Below are positions 9,319-17,486 of a stretch of 64,000 nt of DNA, piece after piece. Each line of letters begins with the position of its first letter. The stretch's first letter is position 1. Both the position numbers and the translations under genes were made by a program. Below the pieces are notes generated by a model. That model was not told the origin of the DNA. It worked only from the letters and a program-made list of their open reading frames with translations, and searched no databases. This DNA is from Paenibacillus sp. FSL K6-1330. Lineage in GTDB: Bacteria > Bacillota > Bacilli > Paenibacillales > Paenibacillaceae. The stretch spans positions 5,965,501-6,029,500 of the forward strand of contig NZ_CP150269.1 in NCBI RefSeq assembly GCF_037976825.1, read 5' to 3'.

Positions 9319-10134
9319 ATGGATATGACACCAGAACAACGCGTTACCCTGCATGGGTTCAACAACTTGACGAAATCGCTCAGCTTTAATATGTACGATG
9401 TCTGCTATACGAAGACCCGAGAAGAACGGGAAGCATACTTGGAATATATTGATGAACAATATAACGCAGATCGACTCACGAAAATATTGAGCCATGTGGC
9501 CGAAATCATCGGAGCGCATGTCCTGAACATTGCCAAGCAGGATTATATCCCGCAAGGCGCCAGCGTAACAGTGCTTGTATCCGAGGGTCCTGTCGTGGAG
9601 GTTCCGGAGGAATCCTATGACGAATCGCCGGGGCCGCTTCCGGATAACGTCATCCTGCAGCTCGACAAGAGCCACATTACCGTTCATACGTATCCGGAAT
9701 TCCATCCGGATGAGGGAATCAGCACCTTCCGGGCCGATATCGACGTGTCAACCTGCGGGGAGATTTCACCGCTTAAAGCCCTAAATTACCTGATCCACTC
9801 TTTTGATACGGATATTATGACGATCGACTATAAAATTCGGGGCTTCACTAGGGACATTCACGGACACAAGCTGTTTATCGACCATGAGATCAGCTCCATT
9901 CAGAACTATATTCCGGACGAAGCCAAGGATCTGTTCGATATGATTGACGTCAACGTATACAAGGAAAACATTTTCCACACGAAGTGCAAGCTGAAGCAGT
10001 TTGACCTGGACAATTATCTGTTCGGTTACACGAAGGATAAGTTGTCCGATGCCGAGCAGCAGGAAATCACCGAGCGCATCAAACTGGAGATGGACGAAAT
10101 TTATTACGGTAAAAACATGGACCGCAGTTACTGA
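9319..10134 (+). CDS. speD: S-adenosylmethionine decarboxylase proenzyme (E. coli SpeD type)
   Basis: It makes decarboxylated SAM, the aminopropyl donor for spermidine. The sequence closely resembles the long E. coli-type Spe[18 protein letters not shown] start, [11 protein letters not shown], the self-cleavage site [13 protein letters not shown] (the serine at about residue 118 becomes the pyruvoyl cofactor), [15 protein letters not shown], and [17 protein letters not shown]. The start is the ATG at 9319, placed after AAGGGGAAA; an upstream ATG at 9298 lacks a ribosome site. It stands alone, without speE. Many Bacillota instead carry the short SpeH type, so the long form is worth noting. Confidence 0.95.
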   Translation: MDMTPEQRVTLHGFNNLTKSLSFNMYDVCYTKTREEREAYLEYIDEQYNADRLTKILSHVAEIIGAHVLNIAKQDYIPQGASVTVLVSEGPVVEVPEESYDESPGPLPDNVILQLDKSHITVHTYPEFHPDEGISTFRADIDVSTCGEISPLKALNYLIHSFDTDIMTIDYKIRGFTRDIHGHKLFIDHEISSIQNYIPDEAKDLFDMIDVNVYKENIFHTKCKLKQFDLDNYLFGYTKDKLSDAEQQEITERIKLEMDEIYYGKNMDRSY

Positions 10135-10198
10135 TTATGGGCTCCAGATGTGATGTCACCAACATTTGCTTCTATACAGGAAACACGAATGAATCAAA

Positions 10199-10235
10199 AC
10201 CAGGCTGGGCTCATAGGAGCCCGGCCTGGTTTGCA
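10199..10235 (+). terminator. Terminator of speD, overlapping the end of the convergent kinase gene
   Basis: The hairpin CCAGGC-TGGGCTC/GAGCCC-GGCCTGG is followed by TTTGC. The stem lies over the last codons of the convergent gene, so the same bases serve both genes. Confidence 0.7.
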
Positions 10236-12037
10236 ACTTCTATCGCTTCGTCCCGGTTGCGGACGCCCAGCTTGGCATACAAGGTTGAAGCATAATTCCG
10301 TACAGTCCCGTCTGAGAGATACAACTTCATCGCAATCGCTTTGTACCGCAATCCTTGGGAGAGATACTTCAGAACCTCAATCTCCCTTGGTGTCAGATCA
10401 TAAGACTTCAGCAGTGGAGACGACCCTGGATCGACTTCCATGACGGATGCAGTGCCATCCTCTTCCTTCATGAAAACACCCACTTCACCATCGAAAAGCT
10501 TAGCCGAGATCGCCGGATTCATTAAAGTTCCGCCACGATACACGATTCGTATGTTCTCGGCAAGCTCACGCGGCTTCATCGACTTCAGCAAATAACCGTC
10601 CGCTCCGCTTCGCATAACCTCCGCAGCTTTTCCCCTCTGCTCAAATGTGGTGAATATGATCACCTTCACTAACGGCCAACGTTGTTTGATCAACTTCGTC
10701 GCTGTAATGCCATCCAGCACGGGCATCTCCAGATCCATGAGCACCAGTTGGGGGTTAAGCTTCTCACACAAGTCCAAGGCATGTTCCCCATGTTCAGCAC
10801 ATCCTACCACCTCAAGATCCTTCTCCGATTCCAGGATGATGCCGAGACTCTCCCTGATAAAAGGTTCATTATCCACCAATAAAAGCCGGATGACTTCATC
10901 TGCAGGTTCGGAAATTCTAGGCAAGCTGCAGGTCACAACGGTTCCTGCCTCAGGAGTCGAATATACCGATACTTGGCCTTGAAGGCGATAGGCCCTTTCC
11001 TTCATGGCGCTTAAACCGAAACCTTCCTGGATTTGCACGCTACCACTGCCGTTATCCAGAATTTCAAGCCGGGTCTGCTGCAATTCGAATTGAAGCACGG
11101 CGTCAACCCTCGTCGCATTACCGTGACGCACACTATTCGTTAAGGACTCCTGAAGACAACGGTAGAAGGTCATTTTGGCCTGCCGGGATACCGGGTACTC
11201 TTCACCAAGCACTCTAAGTCCTACCTTTACCCCGGTATTGCGCTCGAAATCCTCTGTCACCTGTCTCAGTGACTGCACCAAGGGAAGCTGCTCTTGCGGT
11301 GAATCCAGCTCATGCAAATACCCTCTGACCTCATCCAGGCTTCTCCGCGTCAGTTCCAGCAGATTGGACAGCTTGCGCTGAGCTGCTACATCCGTTTCCG
11401 TAGAACGAAGCGTTTCCAAGCCCATGATGACCGCCGTATACGTATGGCCCATGGTATCATGCAGTTCCTTGGACACGCGTTCCCGTTCTTCCAACAGCGT
11501 GACCCGTTCGATTTGAGATAAATACTGCTCCAATATCGTATTATGTGTCCGAATTATTTCGTTCTGGCTGTAGTTGGCCATCAACAGATGAAAGGCAAAT
11601 CCTAATGCAAACGCAAAAGCAACATGCTCTATCATCAGTATCAAATCCGTTGACGGGGCATACAGCTTGATCAGTATTGGAACCAAGATAGCCGCAAGGG
11701 GGCCTGTCCATCTGTACGTCGTTCCATAGCTGTTCGCAGCCATCAGAAAAGCCGGAATGATAAACGACAAGTAGGCCCCCGGGAATAAGGAAGTCAAATA
11801 AACGGCGATTCCGCCTGATAATAAAATCTCGGTGATCAAATATGCTTTATGATTCAGAAGCAGACACAACCAGGGTATCGAGAAGGCTGCCAATTCCCAC
11901 ATGACGACGATCCATAACGCTGCGGTAAACTGGTTCCTGAACTCTATACATGTGATGATCAGGGAGATGCAGCCCATCATGCGAATAAAGAGCATCGCCC
12001 AGTCGTACCACTTCCATTGTTTCACTATATCAAACAA
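10211..12037 (-). CDS. Fused sensor histidine kinase and LuxR-type response regulator
   Basis: A single 608-aa chain contains a complete NarL-type two-component system. Residues 1-155 hold about five hydrophobic segments. A HisKA_3 dimerisation domain carries the phospho-acceptor His193 in KELHDTMGHTY, and the HATPase follows (LQESLTNSVRHG near 296-306, DNGSG, GFGLSAMKERA). Immediately after the ATPase comes a receiver domain (LLLVDNEPF near 385, phospho-acceptor Asp435 in LVLMDLEMPVLDG) and a LuxR helix-turn-helix (LTPREIEVLKYLSQG to about 600). Kinase and regulator are normally separate genes in the DesK/DesR style. The neighbouring sensor-domain membrane protein lies 65 bases upstream on the same strand, so they form an operon. 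The signal is unknown. Confidence 0.9.
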   Translation of the reverse strand: MFDIVKQWKWYDWAMLFIRMMGCISLIITCIEFRNQFTAALWIVVMWELAAFSIPWLCLLLNHKAYLITEILLSGGIAVYLTSLFPGAYLSFIIPAFLMAANSYGTTYRWTGPLAAILVPILIKLYAPSTDLILMIEHVAFAFALGFAFHLLMANYSQNEIIRTHNTILEQYLSQIERVTLLEERERVSKELHDTMGHTYTAVIMGLETLRSTETDVAAQRKLSNLLELTRRSLDEVRGYLHELDSPQEQLPLVQSLRQVTEDFERNTGVKVGLRVLGEEYPVSRQAKMTFYRCLQESLTNSVRHGNATRVDAVLQFELQQTRLEILDNGSGSVQIQEGFGLSAMKERAYRLQGQVSVYSTPEAGTVVTCSLPRISEPADEVIRLLLVDNEPFIRESLGIILESEKDLEVVGCAEHGEHALDLCEKLNPQLVLMDLEMPVLDGITATKLIKQRWPLVKVIIFTTFEQRGKAAEVMRSGADGYLLKSMKPRELAENIRIVYRGGTLMNPAISAKLFDGEVGVFMKEEDGTASVMEVDPGSSPLLKSYDLTPREIEVLKYLSQGLRYKAIAMKLYLSDGTVRNYASTLYAKLGVRNRDEAIEVANQAGLL

Positions 12038-12102
12038 AAGCTTTCACTCCCTGCAGTTCCTTCACGGTTCCTCCCTAATATGACACGGCCCCAACAGTGT
12101 GT

Positions 12103-12684
12103 CTACCTCCAAACCGAAAACATCCACTGCGTGTACCGGCCTGTCCATCTCGCCGCTCCCTTAGCCGCCCATGACCCTGCATAAGCAAACAGAAGGCCGA
12201 CTCCCATCATAAGCAGGGACTTGGGCAAGGTATCGATGCGAATAAGTCCTACGTTGATATCCGCAAAGGAACTGATACATGGGGCCAATATCCATAGAAT
12301 GGGAACGATAAAGAAGATAACGGCACTGAACAAACTAGCGATGCCAACGATAAACTTCAGCATGAGTACCGATACGGCTTTCCAATTTCGGATGTCCGAC
12401 AGCTCCACTTTAGCCTGACTCCAGTAGGAGCCGGATGATGTTCTCTTCATAACAGGTTCGATCGTTATGTCCGTATAAAACTTCGCCTGAATCCGATCGT
12501 AATTCATGAAGGTCCGTGACGTTCGCATTACAAAGGTGAGAACCGGTATCCCGATCAGGGTGAAACTCATGCTGAAGCCAAATACAAGGCCTACAAGATA
12601 GTAGCAAAAGTAAAACACTCCAGTTCCAAAAGTCAGCATCAAAAAACAAAAGTTTAGCAGGTACTCCCTCAGCCATTTCTTCAT
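12103..12684 (-). CDS. Membrane sensor-domain protein (putative sensor, PF13796 type)
   Basis: A 193-aa protein with four hydrophobic segments and the characteristic layout of the 'putative sensor' domain, usually found fused to the N-terminus of NarL-type kinases: LMLTFGTGVFYFCYYLVGLVF near the start, FTLIGIPVL, a soluble middle, and two C-terminal membrane segments. Here it is a free protein encoded just upstream of the fused kinase/regulator, so it is probably a sensing partner of that kinase. Start ATG at 12684; AAAGGAGTCTA lies upstream. Confidence 0.75.
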   Translation of the reverse strand: MKKWLREYLLNFCFLMLTFGTGVFYFCYYLVGLVFGFSMSFTLIGIPVLTFVMRTSRTFMNYDRIQAKFYTDITIEPVMKRTSSGSYWSQAKVELSDIRNWKAVSVLMLKFIVGIASLFSAVIFFIVPILWILAPCISSFADINVGLIRIDTLPKSLLMMGVGLLFAYAGSWAAKGAARWTGRYTQWMFSVWR

Positions 12685-12769
12685 AGATTAGACTCCTTTC
12701 ATGTCTTTATGACCTTGATATTTCTGTATCCTACTGCACTCGTTGTCATGTGTAACAGTGTCAAAATGT

Positions 12770-12823
12770 CATATGACACGCCTTCCCAAAGAAGTGACCG
12801 AATGTTACTGACCCATATGACAC
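12770..12823 (-). promoter_or_regulatory. Two direct copies of CATATGACAC upstream of the sensor/kinase operon
   Basis: CATATGACAC occurs at 12770-12779 and again at 12814-12823, exactly 44 bases apart (about four helical turns), and AATATGACAC occurs at 12077-12086 in the gap between the two operon genes. The first copy lies inside the palindrome TGTCATATGACA. Position and repetition suggest binding sites for the operon's own LuxR-type regulator; this is inference. Confidence 0.45.
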
Positions 12824-12993
12824 ACCATCAGCCATACTGATCCTCATGGAACCATAACCCGGGGGCAGTTCGCTGACCTGCTGATCCGCTCCCATGGTTG
12901 GTACATGTTCCCTGACATGATCGATGCTAATCAACAGCAACTACTACACCCTTCCGCTAGCCTCGAAATAAATTAGGGATCATAAGTTCATGA

Positions 12994-13269
12994 ATGATCA
13001 GCAGTACCGGGCGGAGGTTGCCAGACAAAATACAACGTACATCCAGCCCTTTTACATCGGCTTTTATTTCGCATCCGACACGGACTTCTCAGCGGTTCTC
13101 GTCCCCATCTACCAATCGCCCGGAATGCTGCTCCAGGGAACAAGCACTGAAGTTTCTATATCAATTCGTTTCTCAGCTAGGGGAGAATAAGAAACCGGAG
13201 GCGATATCGGATAGAGCCCGAATGAATTTGTCGTACCAGGCCGAGATGATCATCAACATGTGGAAGTAG
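12994..13269 (+). pseudogene. Possible small gene remnant, frame uncertain
   Basis: Two overlapping open frames cover this stretch. The frame from 12990 reads protein-like at its start (YIQPFYIGFYF), and the other reads protein-like at its end (EQALKFLYQFVSQLG to SYQAEMIINMWK), which suggests one short gene broken by a frameshift around 13130. I recognise neither part. No ribosome site is evident. It is followed by a strong terminator. It could equally be a chance open frame. Confidence 0.25.
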
Positions 13270-13297
13270 TTTATCACCTGAGAGAATCGTTTTTGCT

Positions 13298-13349
13298 AAA
13301 AAGCCGTCTGCCAGATCCGGATTACTTCGGATCTGCAGGCGGCTTTTTC
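13298..13349. terminator. Bidirectional intrinsic terminator
   Basis: A long stem (AAAAAGCCGTCTGC...GCAGGCGGCTTTTT, with inner GATCCG/CGGATC) is flanked by A on one side and T on the other, so it can stop both the plus-strand remnant and the minus-strand MBL operon. Confidence 0.9.
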
Positions 13350-13363
13350 TTATAAGGGTACTA

Positions 13364-14170
13364 TTAAAATTGAACCGAAAATCCGTTGAACCGGTGAATG
13401 CCCGTTCCAAATCGGACAAGGTCTTTTTCCCGCAGCTCTTGAACTGCCTCTTTCACCACGGACAGCAATGCCGGATCCAGCCCAAGCGTATTGTGAGAAC
13501 CGTAGATTCGCTTTACACCATCGATATTCGCGATCCGCTCCAGCGAGTTTACGAGATCCTCCGGACTTGTCGTTGGATAAAAAGCATATACCGGCGTTTC
13601 ATCATACAACAAATCCCCTGTGAACAAATAACCTCGGTTTATATCAAATACCGCAATATGTCCGGGAGAATGGCCCGGTGTGTGGTAAATGACCAAGCTC
13701 CGCCCGCCCAGCTCGATGACGTCTGTATCCCGGAGAATACCGGCCGGCTGGCCCTGATAAGGGGTATAGGTTGCCGGATCGAAGGAAGACGGTACAGGTC
13801 TCGTGATATCGCGTGATATGTCCTTGCGGATTTGTTCAATGGAAAGCTTCTTAATCCCGCTAACGAGCCAGTCCTCCTCTGCCTCATGTACATAAATCTC
13901 CCCGTACTGCCCATGACTGCCGATATGATCTGCGTGAACATGCGTGGTTAGCACCATAATAGGTAAATCCGTCAGCTGATCCGTCATCCGCCTCATGTTG
14001 TCGATGCCAAGTCCCGTATCGATCAATGCAGCTCGCTCGCTTCCTATCAACAGAAACGAATGCACCTTCTCCCAATGTCCGTATTCGCTGATCGCAAATG
14101 TGGTCTCATCCAGCTGCGATACGGTAAACCATGCATCATCGATAACGACGTTGTATTGATTATTCTCCAT
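13364..14170 (-). CDS. MBL-fold metallo-hydrolase
   Basis: A metallo-beta-lactamase fold hydrolase with the metal-binding motif THVHADHIG (about residues 75-83), later ligands in YHTPGHSPGH and FTGDLLYD, and a closing YGSHNT region. The family includes glyoxalase II-like and lactonase-like enzymes. The start is the ATG at 14170, where GGGGGAGGAATTACAT gives a strong ribosome site; the longer frame to 14191 starts upstream of that site. It lies directly downstream of a winged-helix regulator on the same strand (24-base gap), so the two are one operon. Confidence 0.85.
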   Translation of the reverse strand: MENNQYNVVIDDAWFTVSQLDETTFAISEYGHWEKVHSFLLIGSERAALIDTGLGIDNMRRMTDQLTDLPIMVLTTHVHADHIGSHGQYGEIYVHEAEEDWLVSGIKKLSIEQIRKDISRDITRPVPSSFDPATYTPYQGQPAGILRDTDVIELGGRSLVIYHTPGHSPGHIAVFDINRGYLFTGDLLYDETPVYAFYPTTSPEDLVNSLERIANIDGVKRIYGSHNTLGLDPALLSVVKEAVQELREKDLVRFGTGIHRFNGFSVQF

Positions 14171-14194
14171 ATGTAATTCCTCCCCCATCAAGGA

Positions 14195-14800
14195 TTATCG
14201 AATGGTTATATCCTCCTGATCATCTTGAAATGCGATCAACGACATATAGTAATTCTTCTCTTCTGCGGACAAAGGCACACTGCCTGTTTCGGCCATCTCC
14301 ATCGTAAAGTGTTTATTCATGAGCTGCTTGAACTCGTCCACAAAGGCATGGAAGCTCTCCTTCGTTGCGTGAAAGCGGTAGGTTCCTGCAATGTTTTTTC
14401 GATGTTGTTCGCTCGCGCTGTCCAAGGTAAAAGAAGAAGCCGGTGCGCTCTCAATTTTCGTTCGAGTAACATCGAGTGTCTCCATAAACACCTGTCTGGA
14501 CGTTTCTACCAAATCCAGGCTTGGCAGCAAATGATCTTCCGGTATGAAGCGGCTTGCGACGGCGCGATAGTATTTCTGCACGATACCGTTCTTCTCTTCC
14601 TTCCGGACCACATGAATGATGCCGTGCTTCTCCAGCTCTTTCAGATGAAAGTAAATATTGTTCCGCGTAATGTCCAGTATCTCGGCTAGCTGCTGTCCAG
14701 TGTAGGCATCCTTCACGAGATTCATCAGTATTTTGGTACGCAGGGGATCGGCAATCGCTTTGAGCTGCTCATGGGATTTAATTCTATAGACACCTGTCAT
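14195..14800 (-). CDS. ArsR-like winged-helix transcriptional regulator
   Basis: The N-terminal 85 residues form a winged helix of the ArsR type: SHEQLKAIADPLRTKILMNL, then the recognition region TGQQLAEILDITRNNIYFHLKELEKHG and a wing with EEKNGIVQKYY. The C-terminal half (about 90-200) is a helical ligand or dimerisation domain without cysteine clusters, so it is not a classical metal sensor. GGAGGTG precedes the ATG at 14800; the frame continues upstream to 14920 without a ribosome site. Palindromes in its own leader suggest autoregulation, and the co-transcribed MBL hydrolase is probably its target. Confidence 0.8.
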   Translation of the reverse strand: MTGVYRIKSHEQLKAIADPLRTKILMNLVKDAYTGQQLAEILDITRNNIYFHLKELEKHGIIHVVRKEEKNGIVQKYYRAVASRFIPEDHLLPSLDLVETSRQVFMETLDVTRTKIESAPASSFTLDSASEQHRKNIAGTYRFHATKESFHAFVDEFKQLMNKHFTMEMAETGSVPLSAEEKNYYMSLIAFQDDQEDITIR

Positions 14801-14823
14801 TTTTATTTTAACACCTCCGTACA

Positions 14824-14892
14824 TTTTACCGGTAAAATTAATTTTACTGTTATTCGTTTTCCATCCTATCATGATTTTTACCCGTGGGTCAA
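14824..14892 (-). promoter_or_regulatory. Promoter and overlapping palindromic operators of the regulator-MBL operon
   Basis: On the minus strand TTGACC (14887-14892) and TAGGAT (14863-14868) are spaced by 18 bases. Downstream of them lie two overlapping perfect palindromes, GTAAAATTAATTTTAC (14832-14847) and TTTTACCGGTAAAA (14824-14837), which together make three alternating GTAAAA half-sites. This is a good candidate site for autorepression by the winged-helix regulator encoded 24 bases further on. Confidence 0.6.
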
Positions 14893-15087
14893 TCTTATAC
14901 GCAAACTGGAAACCGAGCACGAGTCAACGATGATACGATTAGGCAATACTGTTATAAAATGAAGGAAATCACGCTGAGAGGTCCCGACTTATAGCACAAC
15001 AAGCATGTTCCCCTTAAACAGCTGAATTATGATATATTATCCACAATCGTATGTACTATCATTATGATGTTCAAAGGATGTGCCTTA

Positions 15088-15603
15088 ATGTTTGACCCGA
15101 CGATATTCGAAAATTTAAAGGTTGGCATCGAGAATGCGGTCTACGATCTCGACAACCTCGATGAAATCATTCGCGTTACCGATCGGAAGGATCTCCTGGA
15201 TATGGCGACTTTGTCCAGAAGTTTTAGCCTCCGGTTCGAGCTGGCTACGCCATCCACAACTTCGGCCGAAATTTGCCTGGAGACCGGGCTTCGGGATTTG
15301 GCGGCCGAGATCTTGGAAATTCCGGAAGGTCAGCCGGCCTGCGAGCTGAAGCTCCGCTTTCATATAAACATCGCTGATGCTTCCATAGCGTGTCCGGCGA
15401 TCGCCCAGATCATGAAGGAGATATGGAATCCGGAGCTTCCGCCGCTGCAAACGATACGGTACGCCTACAGCGATGATCCGGTACCCCTTCACAACACGAT
15501 CGAGCTGCGCTTTCCCCGCAGGATCAACGAAGAACAGATGGGAGATATCCCGAATATCTTGGAGTTCGTGCTTCGTACGTTGGGGGAATTAGACCGGATA
15601 TAA
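15088..15603 (+). CDS. Hypothetical protein (171 aa)
   Basis: A soluble protein of mixed composition beginning MFDPTIFENLKVGIENAVYD and ending EFVLRTLGELDRI. AAAGGAT precedes the ATG at 15088; an in-frame ATG at 15064 has no ribosome site. There is no signal peptide and no membrane segment. I do not recognise the family. The gene is monocistronic, ending in a terminator shared with the convergent VOC gene. Confidence 0.7.
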   Translation: MFDPTIFENLKVGIENAVYDLDNLDEIIRVTDRKDLLDMATLSRSFSLRFELATPSTTSAEICLETGLRDLAAEILEIPEGQPACELKLRFHINIADASIACPAIAQIMKEIWNPELPPLQTIRYAYSDDPVPLHNTIELRFPRRINEEQMGDIPNILEFVLRTLGELDRI

Positions 15604-15640
15604 CTTCCCATATAAAGATAACGGTGATATCTCATAGAAG

Positions 15641-15675
15641 AAGCCTGCCCGCTATCATAGCGGACAGGCTTTTCG
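15641..15675. terminator. Bidirectional terminator
   Basis: The hairpin AAGCCTGCCCGCTA-TCA-TAGCGGACAGGCTT, with A before and T after, lies between two convergent genes. Confidence 0.88.
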
Positions 15676-15687
15676 ACTTATAATATA

Positions 15688-16542
15688 TTAAGCAACAACC
15701 AACCGGATCCAGATGTCCGAAGGATCTAGAACGGCCCAGACGTCATCGCGCTGCTCCAGGCGCAGCCCCGCCTCACGGATACGGCCGGTTACCGCCTCAA
15801 GCTCCTCTTGACTCGGAAGCTCAATCGTATAATCTTCCATACCCGCAGCGCTCCTTGGCGTGTTCGGTACACCGATTCCTGCCCAAACATTGAGCCCGAT
15901 ATGGTGATGGTATCCCCCTGCGGATATAAACAACGCAGCGCCGCCATAATGGGCTGTCAGCTCAAAACCCAGAACATCGCAATAAAATACGCGGGCATCG
16001 TGCAGGTTGGACACATGGAAATGCACATGCCCGATAACCGTCTCTTCAGGAAGTCCGTACCATTCCTTGTCCTTGGAGAGAGCCAGCAGTCCCTCTACAT
16101 CAACAGGATCCGTGGTCATCACATATTCCCCTTTGGCATCACGCTTCCAGGTATCCCTTGGCCGGTCGGCATAAATCTCGATGCCGTTTCCGTCCGGATC
16201 ATTAATGTACAATGCTTCACTGACCAGATGATCGCCTTGGCCGACAGGAATGTTATGCGCGATCAGATTGGCAAGCGCAAGCCCGAGCGATTCCCGATTC
16301 GGAACCAGGATCGCAAAATGGTATAGTCCTGCCGTCCGGGTCTGCGGTCTCACCAGATCTTGAATTTCCTCAATAATCAGCAGCGGCTGCTTGCCGTCTG
16401 CCGTCAATTCGGCAACCCGGCCATGCTGTCGAAGCATTTTCAAACCGACGACTTCTGTATAAAAGCGTACAGATTGTGCCAGATTACTGATCCGCAGAGA
16501 GATCGGCCCGAGCTTTGTGGATGGATGTATAATGGCAGTCAT
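15688..16542 (-). CDS. Two-domain VOC protein, catechol-2,3-dioxygenase-like (CatE/YfiE family)
   Basis: Two VOC modules in tandem: residues about 1-125 (LGPISLRISNLAQSVRFYTEVVGL, ending INDPDGNGIEIYAD) and about 150-284 (VIGHVHFHVSNLHDARVFYCDVLGFEL, ending DPSDIWIRLV). This is the arrangement of extradiol dioxygenase-like proteins such as Bacillus CatE. The start is the ATG at 16542, preceded by TAAGGAG. The promoter region carries two 19-bp copies of the operator also found in front of the downstream Rrf2 regulator, which fits regulation of a quinone- or thiol-detoxifying enzyme by that repressor. Confidence 0.85.
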   Translation of the reverse strand: MTAIIHPSTKLGPISLRISNLAQSVRFYTEVVGLKMLRQHGRVAELTADGKQPLLIIEEIQDLVRPQTRTAGLYHFAILVPNRESLGLALANLIAHNIPVGQGDHLVSEALYINDPDGNGIEIYADRPRDTWKRDAKGEYVMTTDPVDVEGLLALSKDKEWYGLPEETVIGHVHFHVSNLHDARVFYCDVLGFELTAHYGGAALFISAGGYHHHIGLNVWAGIGVPNTPRSAAGMEDYTIELPSQEELEAVTGRIREAGLRLEQRDDVWAVLDPSDIWIRLVVA

Positions 16543-16613
16543 ATTCTCACTCCTTAGAATGTTGTTGTTTGTTTTTTTCATAAAATATATTCAGGTCTAC
16601 GACAGGCTCAACT

Positions 16614-16676
16614 TGTAATCAAATCAGTTACATCTTACTTGTAATCATTATAGTTACAGGACATCCTTATTGTCAA
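16614..16676 (-). promoter_or_regulatory. Promoter of the VOC gene with two tandem Rrf2-type operators
   Basis: On the minus strand TTGACA (16671-16676) and TATAAT (16647-16652) are 18 bases apart. The operator TGTAATCATTATAGTTACA (16640-16658) covers the -10 box, and a second copy, TGTAATCAAATCAGTTACA (16614-16632), lies just downstream, 26 bases away. The same inverted repeat is found at 17252-17270. Confidence 0.75.
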
Positions 16677-16721
16677 ATCCAGTAATTTACAAATAGATCG
16701 AAAAGCCGCCAACGGTTAACC

Positions 16722-16757
16722 AAAAGAAAACGCCCATCCTGCATAGGATCGGGCGTG
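16722..16757 (-). terminator. Terminator of the Rrf2 regulator gene
   Basis: On the minus strand the hairpin ACGCCCGATCCTATGCAGGATGGGCGT is followed by TTTTCTTTT. It lies directly after the stop codon of the regulator gene. Confidence 0.8.
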
Positions 16758-16767
16758 TGATTTTCGC

Positions 16768-17211
16768 TTATTCACTTGATGTTCCATTCGCAGAGGCATA
16801 AATTTTCCGGACGATTTCTTCCAGACTCACCTCATGCAGCGTGTTCTCCATGGCCTTCTGGGCGGCTGAAAAAACCGGGATGATCGCCGTTTGAATATGT
16901 TTGCCAACAGGACATTTCGCGTCTGAATTCTCGTGAATGCCAAACAGGGAATCCTCCTGCACGACATGAACGGCATGATAAATGTCCAGCAGCGTAATCT
17001 CGGACGGATGCTTTGCCAGCTTCGCTCCCGCTACGCCAGGCTTAACCTCGACCAGACCCGCTTTGCTCAGCATGCCTACAATACGCCGGATAACCACCGG
17101 ATTCGTGTTCACACTCTCGGCGATATAATCTGAGGTGCTGACGCCAGCTTTATTCATCTCCAACACGGAGAGAATATGAATGGCCACTGCAAATCGGCTG
17201 CTTATGTTCAT
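16768..17211 (-). CDS. Rrf2-family transcriptional regulator (YwnA-like)
   Basis: The winged helix at the N-terminus (MNISSRFAVAIHILSVLEM, STSDYIAESVNTNPVVIRRIVGMLSKAGLVE) is typical of Rrf2 proteins. It has only one cysteine (in DAKCPVGKH), so it lacks the three-cysteine iron-sulfur site of IscR/NsrR and resembles YwnA/CymR-type regulators. The operator in its own promoter matches two copies at the divergently placed VOC gene, so it is likely a repressor of both. GGAGGGGTCAC precedes the ATG. Confidence 0.88.
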   Translation of the reverse strand: MNISSRFAVAIHILSVLEMNKAGVSTSDYIAESVNTNPVVIRRIVGMLSKAGLVEVKPGVAGAKLAKHPSEITLLDIYHAVHVVQEDSLFGIHENSDAKCPVGKHIQTAIIPVFSAAQKAMENTLHEVSLEEIVRKIYASANGTSSE

Positions 17212-17251
17212 GTGACCCCTCCTGACGGACCAAATCTTCAGATGACTATCA

Positions 17252-17287
17252 TGTAACCATCATAGTTACATTAACCCCTAAAGTCAA
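17252..17287 (-). promoter_or_regulatory. Promoter of the Rrf2 gene with overlapping operator
   Basis: On the minus strand TTGACT (17282-17287) and TATGAT (17259-17264) have a 17-base spacer. The inverted repeat TGTAACCATCATAGTTACA (17252-17270) overlaps the -10 box in the same position as in the VOC promoter. Confidence 0.75.
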
Positions 17288-17372
17288 CGGTGAAGCCGCC
17301 GTCCCATGAGCCAAAATCAGGTGTTACATATACAAATTTCTAAATAATAATGGAATTTAATGTAATTTTATG

Positions 17373-17400
17373 TTGATTTTCCTGAGTTTTTCACTATAAT
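17373..17400 (+). promoter_or_regulatory. Sigma-A-type promoter of the LCP gene
   Basis: TTGATT (17373-17378), a 16-base spacer and TATAAT (17395-17400) lie 86 bases before the start codon. Confidence 0.6.
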
Positions 17401-17486
17401 TATCACAACATGCATTGGTAAATTCACCCTATTTAAACATATTCCAGCATCCCTACATGATCCTAAAACATTCAAGGAGGAAATCC

